Under the pieces are notes generated by a model that was not told the DNA's origin, ran no database searches, and saw nothing but the letters and a program-made list of their open reading frames with translations. This document shows, piece after piece, positions 1 through 7,704 of a stretch of DNA of 62,439 bases. The stretch is from Phenylobacterium sp. (GTDB taxonomy: Bacteria; Pseudomonadota; Alphaproteobacteria; Caulobacterales; Caulobacteraceae), in contig NZ_PNLB01000025.1 of assembly GCF_013822795.1 (NCBI RefSeq), positions 1 through 62,439 on the forward strand. Reading direction: 5' to 3'. Position numbers and translations under genes: made by a program. Within the stretch, counting starts at the first letter, position 1; each line of letters begins with the position of its first letter.

Positions 1-689
1 GGGCCATCGCCCAGAACCAGCGCGCTGAATCGGCCTCCCTCAACTCCGTCGTCTCGTCGCTGCAACGCGGCCAGTCGGTGGCTGACGTCGCCATGTCGGC
101 CGGCACCGCCATCTCGGACATTCTCGTCCAGATGAAGGAAAAGGTTCTGGCGGCTACCGAAGCGGGCCTGTCGACCGCCTCGAAGGAAGCGCTTAGCGAC
201 GAGTACGTCGCGCTGCGCGACCAGATCAACACGATCGCCAACAACGCCACCTTCGACGGCGTCAACCTGATCTCGACGCTCTCGGTCAACAGCTCGAGCA
301 TCAAGGCGATCGCCAACGCCGACGCCACTGCGACCATCGACATCGACCACGTCGTGCTGTCGCAGTCGAACGCCAAGATCGCCGCGACGCTGACCTCGCT
401 GACCGGCACCGTGAACTCGGCGGACGTGAAGGAAGTCGAAGACGCCATCCAGAACGTCTCCTCGGCCCTCTCGAAGCTCGGCACCGGCGCCAAGGCGCTC
501 GACACCCACATGACCAACGTCATGAAGCTCCAGGACACCCTGGACGCCGGGGTCGGCAACCTGGTCGACGCCGACCTGGCGAAGGAAAGCGCGAAACTGC
601 AGGCGCTGCAGACCAAGCAACAGCTTGGCGTGCAAGCTCTCAGCATCGCCAACCAGTCGTCGAGCAGCCTGCTCGGACTGTTCCGATAA
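1..689 (+). CDS. Flagellin, C-terminal part (5' end outside window)
   Basis: Structural subunit of the flagellar filament, exported by the flagellar type III system. The frame is open from base 3 to the TAA at 687-689, giving about 228 residues; the conserved N-terminal helix lies before the window. The visible start (AIAQNQRAESASLNSVVSSL) is the end of the N-terminal coiled-coil region. A short variable centre follows, then the conserved C-terminal helix ending SIANQSSSSLLGLFR. The short centre and overall size fit Caulobacter-type flagellins of about 270 residues. A GTG at 78 is internal and is not the start. A strong hairpin follows the gene. Which flagellin paralogue this is cannot be told from this part. 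Confidence 0.93.
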   Translation, partial: AIAQNQRAESASLNSVVSSLQRGQSVADVAMSAGTAISDILVQMKEKVLAATEAGLSTASKEALSDEYVALRDQINTIANNATFDGVNLISTLSVNSSSIKAIANADATATIDIDHVVLSQSNAKIAATLTSLTGTVNSADVKEVEDAIQNVSSALSKLGTGAKALDTHMTNVMKLQDTLDAGVGNLVDADLAKESAKLQALQTKQQLGVQALSIANQSSSSLLGLFR

Positions 690-718
690 GTCTGACGAAC
701 GCTTCGCGTTCAACGACG

Positions 719-754
719 GCGGCGGGAAGGGAAACCTTCCCGCCGCTTTCGTTT
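719..754 (+). terminator. Rho-independent terminator after flagellin
   Basis: A perfect 12-bp stem (719-730 with 735-746) closes a GAAA tetraloop and is followed by the T-rich run TTTCGTTT. It lies 30 bp after the flagellin stop codon. It also sits just beyond the 3' end of the convergent gene whose stop is at 760. Confidence 0.88.
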
Positions 755-759
755 GGGCG

Positions 760-1767
760 TTACTCGGCGGCCATCGCCAAGGCGCTGCCGCGGGTCAGCG
801 ACGTCTTCGCCGCAAGCGCGGCCTTGGCCGCTTCATACTCGGCCGCCAGGCGGTCGATCATCTCGCCGGCGCTGGGGATTTCCTTCACCGCGCCGATGCC
901 CTGACCGCAGCCCCAGATGTCCTTCCAGGCCTTGGCCTTCTGATTGCCGCCCGAGCCGAAGCTCATCTTCGACGGATCCGATTCCGGCAGGTTGTCCGGG
1001 TCCAGGCCCGCCGCCTCGATGGACGGACGCAGATAGTTTCCGTGCACGCCGGTGAACAGGTTCGAGTAGACGATGTCGTCGCCGCTGCTGGCCACGATCA
1101 TGTCCTTGTAACCCTGCTGGGCGTTGGCTTCCTTGGTCGCGATGAAGGCCGAGCCGATATAGGCCAGGTCCGCGCCCATGGCCTGGGCGCCCAGGATCGC
1201 CGCGCCGTTGGCGATCGACCCGGACAGGGCGATCGGGCCGTCGAACCACTCACGCAGCTCCTGGACCAGGGCGAAGGGCGATAGGTGCCCCGCGTGGCCG
1301 CCGGCGCCGGCCGCCACCGGGATCAAACCGTCGGCCCCCTTTTCGACCGCCTTGCGGGCGAAGCGGTCGTTGATGACGTCATGCAGCACGACGCCGCCGT
1401 ACGAGTGGATCGCCTGGTTCACGTCTTCGCGCGCACCGAGCGAGGTGATGGTCACCGGGACCTTGTACTTAACCGCCATCTCGACATCGTGCTCGAGGCG
1501 GTCATTGGTCTTGTGGACGATCTGGTTCATGGCGAACGGCGCGGACGGAGTGTCCGGGTTCTTACGGTCCCAGTCGGCCAGTTCCTCGGTGATCTGGGCT
1601 AGCCATTCGTCGAGCTGGCTCGCCGGACGCGCATTGAGCGCCGGGAACGAGCCGACAATCCCCGCCTTGCACTGCGCGATCACGAGTTCCGGGCCGGAGA
1701 TGATGAACAGCGGCGAACCGATCACCGGGATACGCAGGCGCTCTGAGAGAATGGGGGGCAAGGCCAT
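760..1767 (-). CDS. Nitronate monooxygenase (2-nitropropane dioxygenase family)
   Basis: FMN-dependent TIM-barrel enzyme of 335 residues that oxidises alkyl nitronates (family knowledge). The N-terminal IPVIGSPLFIISGPELVIAQ matches the family start. The glycine-rich flavin phosphate segment is visible as GADGLIPVAAGAGGHAGH, followed by ALSGSIANGAAILGAQAMGADLAYIGSAF, here read as two adjacent family blocks. Length and domain order are normal. The start is the ATG at 1767, on the opposite strand to the mutase operon that begins at 1901, so the 133-bp gap probably holds both promoters. The physiological substrate is unknown; many family members work on propionate-3-nitronate. Confidence 0.9.
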   Translation of the reverse strand: MALPPILSERLRIPVIGSPLFIISGPELVIAQCKAGIVGSFPALNARPASQLDEWLAQITEELADWDRKNPDTPSAPFAMNQIVHKTNDRLEHDVEMAVKYKVPVTITSLGAREDVNQAIHSYGGVVLHDVINDRFARKAVEKGADGLIPVAAGAGGHAGHLSPFALVQELREWFDGPIALSGSIANGAAILGAQAMGADLAYIGSAFIATKEANAQQGYKDMIVASSGDDIVYSNLFTGVHGNYLRPSIEAAGLDPDNLPESDPSKMSFGSGGNQKAKAWKDIWGCGQGIGAVKEIPSAGEMIDRLAAEYEAAKAALAAKTSLTRGSALAMAAE

Positions 1768-1900
1768 GGGTCGTCCTTATGAGATGCGTCGATCTAATTT
1801 TTACAGCGTACACACAAACTTTCGGACCGCGCAAGCGCCGCCGCCGCATGACCCCGCGTGAACTTGACGCGTCGCTTCGACAGGTCGCAATGACAGGCTG

Positions 1901-3331
1901 ATGACCGACACTTCGATCGCTTCCGGCGCCTTCCCGCCCGCCACCGCCGCCGACTGGCGCGCCCTGGTGGAAAAGACCCTGAAGGACGCCCCCTTCGAGA
2001 GCCTTCAGCGCACCACGCTCGAGGGCCTTCCTATCGCCCCGCTGTACGAGGCCGCACCGGAAGGGGCGAAGTTTGCGCCGCGCCCGCACGACGCCGAGCG
2101 GCCCTGGGACTTGCGATCGGCCATCGCTCAGCCCGATCCGGCGCGGGCCCGCGCCGACCTGCTGACCGACCTCGAAGGCGGCGCGGCCTCCGGACTGATC
2201 TGCATCGACCCGACTGGCGAGAACGGCGTGGCCGTCGGCTCGGCCGCCGACCTCGCCCGGGTGCTCGACGGGGTGCTGCTGGAACTGGCCCCGGTGGCGC
2301 TGGACGCCGGCTTCCTCGGCCCCAAGGCGGCCGACTGGCTCGCTGCGGCGGCCAAGGGGTCGCCGACCGCGCTGCTGCTCTTCCACATGGACCCCCTCGG
2401 CGCGTTCACACGCGCCGGCGAAAGCCCCGGACCGATCGAAAGCCACTTGGTCTCCGCCGCCACGGTCGGCGCGCGGCTGGCTGAGGCCTATCCCAAAGCC
2501 GGCCTGTTCCTGGCCTCGGGACGAGTGATCCACGAGGCCGGCGGCGGCGAGGCCGGCGAACTGGCCTTCATGCTGGCCTCCGCGCTCGCCTACGCCAAGG
2601 CCCTGGTGCGAGCCGGCTTGAGCATGGATCAGGCGTTTGCCGGCATCCATCTCGGCCTGTCCGCGGACGCCGACTACTTCGCCTCTATCGCCAAGTTCCG
2701 CGCCGCCCGAGTGCTCTGGGCCCAGCTGGCCAAGGCCTGCGGTGTGGCGGCCCCGGCCCAGATCGAGGCCCGATCCTCGCAGCGCATGCTGGCCGTACAG
2801 GATCCCTGGACCAACATGCTGCGCCTGACCTCCGCCGGATTCGGCGCCGCGGTCGGCGGCGCGGACTCAGTGCTGCTCGGAACCTTCACCGACGCGATCG
2901 GCCTGCCGACGGCCTTCGCCCGCCGCCAGAGCCGCAACGCCCAACTGGTGCTGATGGAGGAGGCCCATCTCGGCCGCGTCGCCGACCCGGCCGCCGGCTC
3001 GGGCTACATCGAGGCGCTCACCGACGAAATGGCCCGCGCCGCCTGGGCGCAATTCCAGGCGATCGAGGCGCAGGGCGGGATCATCGCGGCCCTGACCGCG
3101 GGCCACGTCGCCGCCCAGATCGCCGCCGTACGCGCGGCTCGGGAGGCCGCCGGGCCGCCGAAGATCGTCGGCGTGACCGCCTTCCCACCGACCCATGAGG
3201 CGCCGGTCGAGGTCGAGCGGCCGAACCCAGTTGCGGTCGACGCCCCCTCGCCCCGACTGCCAGGGCCCGACGGCCGCTGCGCCCCGCTCGCCCCAATTCG
3301 TATCGCCGCGCCGCACGAGGCCGCCCGATGA
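1901..3331 (+). CDS. mutA: Methylmalonyl-CoA mutase small subunit
   Basis: Non-catalytic partner subunit of the adenosylcobalamin enzyme that interconverts methylmalonyl-CoA and succinyl-CoA in propionate and branched-chain catabolism. The 476 residues cover only the TIM-barrel part (for example [20 protein letters not shown] and [20 protein letters not shown]). The protein stops at about the point where longer small subunits carry a degenerate B12-binding domain, and ends instead in a proline-rich tail. That domain is therefore missing here. The stop overlaps the next start by 4 bp (ATGA), indicating translational coupling to the catalytic subunit. The order small-large is the usual one. Confidence 0.93.
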   Translation: MTDTSIASGAFPPATAADWRALVEKTLKDAPFESLQRTTLEGLPIAPLYEAAPEGAKFAPRPHDAERPWDLRSAIAQPDPARARADLLTDLEGGAASGLICIDPTGENGVAVGSAADLARVLDGVLLELAPVALDAGFLGPKAADWLAAAAKGSPTALLLFHMDPLGAFTRAGESPGPIESHLVSAATVGARLAEAYPKAGLFLASGRVIHEAGGGEAGELAFMLASALAYAKALVRAGLSMDQAFAGIHLGLSADADYFASIAKFRAARVLWAQLAKACGVAAPAQIEARSSQRMLAVQDPWTNMLRLTSAGFGAAVGGADSVLLGTFTDAIGLPTAFARRQSRNAQLVLMEEAHLGRVADPAAGSGYIEALTDEMARAAWAQFQAIEAQGGIIAALTAGHVAAQIAAVRAAREAAGPPKIVGVTAFPPTHEAPVEVERPNPVAVDAPSPRLPGPDGRCAPLAPIRIAAPHEAAR

Positions 3332-5478
3332 GCCAGTTCCCCGATTTCGCAGCCCTCCCCTTCGACGCCGACGGCCTGGCCGCGCCAGCCGTCGCCGGCC
3401 CCGCCTGGGAGACCCCGGAAGGCATCGCCGTGCGCCCGTCCTACGGTCCGGCCGACGTCGCCGGCCTGGCCGGCGGCTATCCCGGTCTCGCGCCGTTCCT
3501 GCGCGGCCCCTACCCGACCATGTACCTCACCAACCCGTGGACCATCCGCCAGTACGCGGGCTTCTCCACGGCCGAGGATTCCAACGCCTTCTATCGCCGC
3601 AACCTCGCGGCCGGTCAGATGGGGCTGTCGGTCGCCTTCGACCTCGCCACCCACCGTGGCTATGACAGCGACCACCCGCGGGTGAAGGGCGATGTCGGCA
3701 TGGCCGGCGTGGCCATCGACTCCATCCTCGACATGCGTACGCTGTTCGACGGCATCCCGCTCGACAAGATGAGCGTGTCGATGACCATGAACGGCGCAGT
3801 GCTGCCGATCCTGGCGCTCTACATCGTGGCGGCCGAGGAGCAGGGCGTGCCCCACGCCAAGCTGTCGGGCACGATCCAGAACGACATCCTCAAGGAGTTC
3901 CTGGTCCGGAACACCTACATCTATCCGCCAGCGCCCTCGATGCGGATAATTTCCGACATCTTTTCATACACTTCGAGCGAAATGCCGAAGTTCAACTCGA
4001 TCTCGATCAGCGGCTATCACATCCAGGAAGCCGGCGCGACGCTGGACCTCGAGCTGGCCTACACCCTGGCCGACGGCATCGAGTACGTCCGCGCCGGCGT
4101 CGCCGCCGGCATGACCGTCGACCAGTTCGCACCGCGCCTGTCGTTCTTCTGGAACGCCGGCATGAACGCCTTCATGGAGATCGCCAAGCAGCGTGCCGGC
4201 CGCCTGCTCTGGGCCAAGCTCATGAAGGACGAGTTCGATCCCAAGGACTCGCGCTCGCTCAGCCTGCGCGCCCACACCCAGACCAGCGGCTGGAGCCTGG
4301 CCGCGCACGACGTCTACAACAACGTCCCGCGCACCCTGGTCGAGGCGATCGCCGCCACCGGCGGCCAGACCCAAAGCCTGCACACCAACTCGCTGGACGA
4401 GGCCCTGGCCCTGCCGACCGACTTCTCGGCCCGCATCGCCCGCAACACCCAGCTCTTCCTGCAGCTCGAGAGCGGCCAGACGCGCGTCGTCGATCCGTGG
4501 GGCGGCTCCTACTATGTCGAGCGCCTGACCGCCGACCTCGCCGCTCGCGCGCTTGAGCACATCGCCGAGGTCGAGGCCCTGGGCGGCATGGCCAAGGCCA
4601 TCGAGGACGGCCTGCCCAAGCGCCGCATCGAGGAAGCCAGCGCCCGCACGCAGGCCCGCATCGACGCCGGCCGCCAGAGCGTCGTCGGCGTCAACCGCTA
4701 CAAGCCCGACGTCGCCGACGAAATTCCGATGCTCAAGGTCGACAACTCGGTGGTGCGCGAGCGCCAGCTGGAAAAGCTCCAGCGCCTGCGCGCTGAACGC
4801 GACCCGGCCGCCGTCGAAGCCGCCCTCACCGCCCTGACCAACGGCGCGGCAGGCAACGGCAATCTGCTCGAACTTTCGGTCAACGCCGCCCGCGCCAAGG
4901 CCACGGTCGGCGAAATCAGCCTGGCGCTGGAGAAGGTGTTCGGCCGTCACGCCGCCGAGGCCTCCGCGGTCACCGGCGTCTACCTGCGAGAGTCCGGCGC
5001 CACGCCCCAGGCCCAGCGCGCCAAGGCCATGACCGACGCCTTCCGCCAGGCCGACGGCCGCAAGCCGCGGGTGATGATCGCCAAGATGGGCCAGGACGGC
5101 CACGACCGCGGCCAGAAGGTCATCGCCTCCGGCTTCGCCGACCTCGGCTTTGACGTCGACATCGGCAACCTGTTCCAGACCCCCGCCGAGGCCGCCGCCC
5201 AGGCCGTCGCCGAAAACGTTCATGTGGTCGGCGCGAGTTCCCTGGCCGCTGGCCACCTGACCCTGGTGCCGGAACTGAAGGACGAACTCGCCAAGCTCGG
5301 CCGTGCCGACATCCTGGTCGTCGTCGGCGGAGTGATCCCGCCCGAAGACTTCCAGGCCCTTCGTGACGCGGGCGTGGCGGCGATCTTCACGCCCGGCACC
5401 GTGGTGCCCGAGGCGGCGATCGAGGTCCTCGACCGGCTGAACGAGCAGATGGGCTACGCCCAGCTCGAAAAGGCCTGA
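3328..5478 (+). CDS. mutB: Methylmalonyl-CoA mutase large (catalytic) subunit
   Basis: Catalytic subunit of 716 residues. The N-terminal barrel carries the substrate-binding region ([20 protein letters not shown], then [18 protein letters not shown]). The C-terminal cobalamin domain has the DxHxxG motif as DGHDRG at residues 590-595, whose histidine ligates cobalt, followed by the GASSLAAGH loop and [11 protein letters not shown]. Length is typical of the family. It overlaps the small-subunit gene by 4 bp. No MeaB-type G-protein chaperone or epimerase gene is seen beside it, so those functions must be encoded elsewhere. Confidence 0.97.
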   Translation: MSQFPDFAALPFDADGLAAPAVAGPAWETPEGIAVRPSYGPADVAGLAGGYPGLAPFLRGPYPTMYLTNPWTIRQYAGFSTAEDSNAFYRRNLAAGQMGLSVAFDLATHRGYDSDHPRVKGDVGMAGVAIDSILDMRTLFDGIPLDKMSVSMTMNGAVLPILALYIVAAEEQGVPHAKLSGTIQNDILKEFLVRNTYIYPPAPSMRIISDIFSYTSSEMPKFNSISISGYHIQEAGATLDLELAYTLADGIEYVRAGVAAGMTVDQFAPRLSFFWNAGMNAFMEIAKQRAGRLLWAKLMKDEFDPKDSRSLSLRAHTQTSGWSLAAHDVYNNVPRTLVEAIAATGGQTQSLHTNSLDEALALPTDFSARIARNTQLFLQLESGQTRVVDPWGGSYYVERLTADLAARALEHIAEVEALGGMAKAIEDGLPKRRIEEASARTQARIDAGRQSVVGVNRYKPDVADEIPMLKVDNSVVRERQLEKLQRLRAERDPAAVEAALTALTNGAAGNGNLLELSVNAARAKATVGEISLALEKVFGRHAAEASAVTGVYLRESGATPQAQRAKAMTDAFRQADGRKPRVMIAKMGQDGHDRGQKVIASGFADLGFDVDIGNLFQTPAEAAAQAVAENVHVVGASSLAAGHLTLVPELKDELAKLGRADILVVVGGVIPPEDFQALRDAGVAAIFTPGTVVPEAAIEVLDRLNEQMGYAQLEKA

Positions 5479-5542
5479 ACCGGCGGCGCTGGAACACCGG
5501 GCCGGTCCAAGGCAGACTGGCGCGCTCAAGCAGGAGTTCGCC

Positions 5543-5866
5543 ATGTTCATCGCCATGAACCGCTTCCAAGTCCTGCGCGGACAAGAGAGCGCCTTCGAGA
5601 GCGTGTGGTTGTCGCGCGAGACGCATCTGGAGTCCGTGCCCGGCTTCCTCGGCTTCAGCTTGCTGCGCGGGCCCGAGCGCGACGACCATACGCTCTACGC
5701 CTCGCACTCGCGTTGGGCGTCCAAGGGCGCGTTCGAGGCTTGGACCAAGTCCGAGGCGTTCCGCCTGGCGCACCGCGGCGCCGGCGACAGCAAGCCGATC
5801 TACACGGGCCACCCGCAGTTCGAGGGCTTCGAAGTCCTGCAGAGCGTCGCGCCGGCGTCGGCCTAG
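5543..5866 (+). CDS. Antibiotic biosynthesis monooxygenase (ABM) domain protein
   Basis: Small 107-residue ferredoxin-like-fold protein. FIAMNRFQVLRGQESAFESV followed by the WLSRE, PGFLGFSLLRG and YASHSRWASKGAFEAWTKSE segments is the pattern of ABM/HmoA-like proteins. These include haem-degrading and quinol monooxygenases. The start is the ATG at 5543, preceded by AGGAG at about 5530. It ends 4 bp into the convergent VOC gene. A specific reaction cannot be assigned. Confidence 0.85.
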   Translation: MFIAMNRFQVLRGQESAFESVWLSRETHLESVPGFLGFSLLRGPERDDHTLYASHSRWASKGAFEAWTKSEAFRLAHRGAGDSKPIYTGHPQFEGFEVLQSVAPASA

Positions 5867-6231
5867 CCCGACCCGATCATCACCAGGTTGCCTTCGCTGT
5901 CGCGCAGCAGAGCGTAGCGTTCCTTGGGCGACCAGGGCGCGTCGATCGGCTCCTGATCGAAGACCACGCCGCGGCCGCTCAGATCTGCGAACGCCGCCTC
6001 GACGTCGGCGACGACGAGGATCAGGCTCGGCTGCTCACCGGGCGCCTCATTGGCCCGCTTCTCGAACAGGATCCTGGTCGGCGACCCCGGCACCTCGAAC
6101 TCGATCCAGCGCCAGCCGCTGCCGTAATGCTGGTCCGCGGCCAGCACCAAACCCATCACATCGCGATAGAAGGCGACCGCCCGATCCTGGTCGCTTACCG
6201 GCAGTCCTGCGAACTTCACGTGCTTGAACAT
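5863..6231 (-). CDS. VOC (glyoxalase/bleomycin-resistance) family protein
   Basis: Single VOC fold protein of 122 residues. It has the opening MFKHVKFAGLPVSDQDRAVA, then FYRDVMGLVL, a mid-domain FEVPGSPTRILFE strand and the terminal RDSEGNLVMIGSG, where the usual DPxGN appears as DSEGN. Members bind metal and act in glyoxalase, dioxygenase or resistance reactions; the substrate here is unknown. It lies just downstream of the DUF4112 gene on the same strand (18-bp gap), so the two may be cotranscribed. Confidence 0.85.
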   Translation of the reverse strand: MFKHVKFAGLPVSDQDRAVAFYRDVMGLVLAADQHYGSGWRWIEFEVPGSPTRILFEKRANEAPGEQPSLILVVADVEAAFADLSGRGVVFDQEPIDAPWSPKERYALLRDSEGNLVMIGSG

Positions 6232-6249
6232 CGCCGTGCCTCCGCCGTC

Positions 6250-6684
6250 CTAGATCGTCTTGGGCGTGATCCTCACCGGCTTCGCGCGCTTCCCGGGCTT
6301 GCCGTACCAAGTCGCCGGCAGCGCCGAAGGGCCATGCCGCGCCTCGATATCCTTCTGCAACGCGCCTGCGGCCATCAAATGGCCGGGGAACAGGGTGTCG
6401 ACCGCCCAGCCGATCACCGGCGGCACCGAGGCGGCCGAGTCCAGCAGCAGATAAGCCGCCATCCGCGCCAAGGTCGGCAACGACGCCCCCGCCACCACGC
6501 CCTGATAGAGCAGCAGTCCACCCGCGCCGAGGCTGTAGGCGGTCCCGGCCACCGGCACCCAGGCCAGCACGCCGTCCAGGCCGATCCCGACCGGGCCAAT
6601 CCCGACCAACCGGTCCGAGAGGCGCTTGATGCGCTCGGCGGCCCGCCAGGCCCCGTGCGCGCGTTCCTTATTGTCAGCCATCAC
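6250..6684 (-). CDS. DUF4112 domain-containing membrane protein
   Basis: A 144-residue protein with the DUF4112 pattern: an LSDRLVGIGPVGIGLDGVLAW core, then two hydrophobic stretches (AYSLGAGGLLLYQGVVAGAS and AAYLLLDSAASVPPVIGW). The segment WAVDTLFPGHLMA, ending in a basic tail, is conserved in the family. Function of the family is unknown. The start may be either of two adjacent ATG codons at 6684 and 6681. Confidence 0.82.
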   Translation of the reverse strand: MMADNKERAHGAWRAAERIKRLSDRLVGIGPVGIGLDGVLAWVPVAGTAYSLGAGGLLLYQGVVAGASLPTLARMAAYLLLDSAASVPPVIGWAVDTLFPGHLMAAGALQKDIEARHGPSALPATWYGKPGKRAKPVRITPKTI

Positions 6685-6720
6685 GTTCCCACGTCATCGC
6701 CAGAATATAGGAACTACAGC

Positions 6721-7704
6721 CTAGCCCCAAAGCTCCGGCGTGGGCGGAAAAATCAGCGAACCGTCAAACACCAGCCCAGGCTCCCGGTCGCGGGCCAGCA
6801 GCAGCGGCCCGTCGAGGTCGGCCACCTCGGCGCCCTGAGCGATGATCATCGCCGGGGCCATGGCCAACGAGGTCGCCACCATGCAGCCGGCCATCAACTC
6901 CAGGCCGAGGCGCCGGGCCTCCGCCACGACGGCCAGCGCCTCCGTAAGGCCTCCGGCCTTGTCCAGCTTGACGTTAACCGCCCCGTAGCGCCGCGCGCAC
7001 GCCGCCAGCTCGCGACGCGTATGCAGGCTTTCATCGGCGCAGAGCATGACCGGACTGGTCCAGCCTTCCAGCGCCTCGTCGGCCTCGGCATGCAGCGGCT
7101 GCTCGATCATCTTCACGTCGAGCCGCGCGAACTCAGGAGCCAGCCGGACGAGGTCATCGAAGCTCAGCCCTTCGTTGCCGTCGACGATCAGCCGGGTCTT
7201 CGGCGCGGCGGCGCGCACGGCCGCCACGCGATCCAGATCGTCCGGGCCGCCGATCTTCAGCTTCAGGAACGGCCGCCGCGCCATGGGCCGCGCGGCGTCG
7301 GCCATGGCCTCGGGCGTATCGAGGCTGATGGTGTAGCAGGTCTTCACCGGGTCCATGCGCGCCCGGCCCGCCGCCCGCCAGGCCGGCACGCCGCTCAGCT
7401 TGGCCTCCAGGTCCCAGAGCGCGCAGTCGAGCGCGTTGCGCGCGGCGCCTGGCGGAAGCACATCCTGCAGCGCCTGGCGGGTCAGCCCGGCCTCCACCGC
7501 CGCCCGCACGGCTTCGATACGAGCCAGTTCGCCTTCGACCGTCTCGCCGTAGCGCCCATAGGGCACCGCCTCGCCACGTCCGGTCACCCCGCCTTCGCAG
7601 ATCTCGGCGACGATGACGTGGGCCTCGGTCTTGGCTCCCCGCGCGATCACGAAGGCGCCGGCCAGCGGCCAGCGCTCGTCCCGAGCCGAGAGGCGCCGCG
7701 TCAA
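6721..7704 (-). CDS. Dipeptide epimerase / muconate-lactonising enzyme family (enolase superfamily)
   Basis: A 327-residue enolase-superfamily protein resembling L-Ala-D/L-Glu epimerases. Visible catalytic features are the KxK motif (FLKLKIGG), the metal ligands VDGNEG, MIEQPL and CADES, and the second-face lysine in NVKLDKAGGLTEAL. Together these allow 1,1-proton transfer at an amino-acid alpha carbon, which in the epimerase group serves murein peptide recycling. N-acyl amino acid racemase is an alternative. The start overlaps the stop of the upstream coiled-coil gene by 4 bp (ATGA), so the two are translationally coupled. Confidence 0.85.
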   Translation of the reverse strand: MTRRLSARDERWPLAGAFVIARGAKTEAHVIVAEICEGGVTGRGEAVPYGRYGETVEGELARIEAVRAAVEAGLTRQALQDVLPPGAARNALDCALWDLEAKLSGVPAWRAAGRARMDPVKTCYTISLDTPEAMADAARPMARRPFLKLKIGGPDDLDRVAAVRAAAPKTRLIVDGNEGLSFDDLVRLAPEFARLDVKMIEQPLHAEADEALEGWTSPVMLCADESLHTRRELAACARRYGAVNVKLDKAGGLTEALAVVAEARRLGLELMAGCMVATSLAMAPAMIIAQGAEVADLDGPLLLARDREPGLVFDGSLIFPPTPELWG

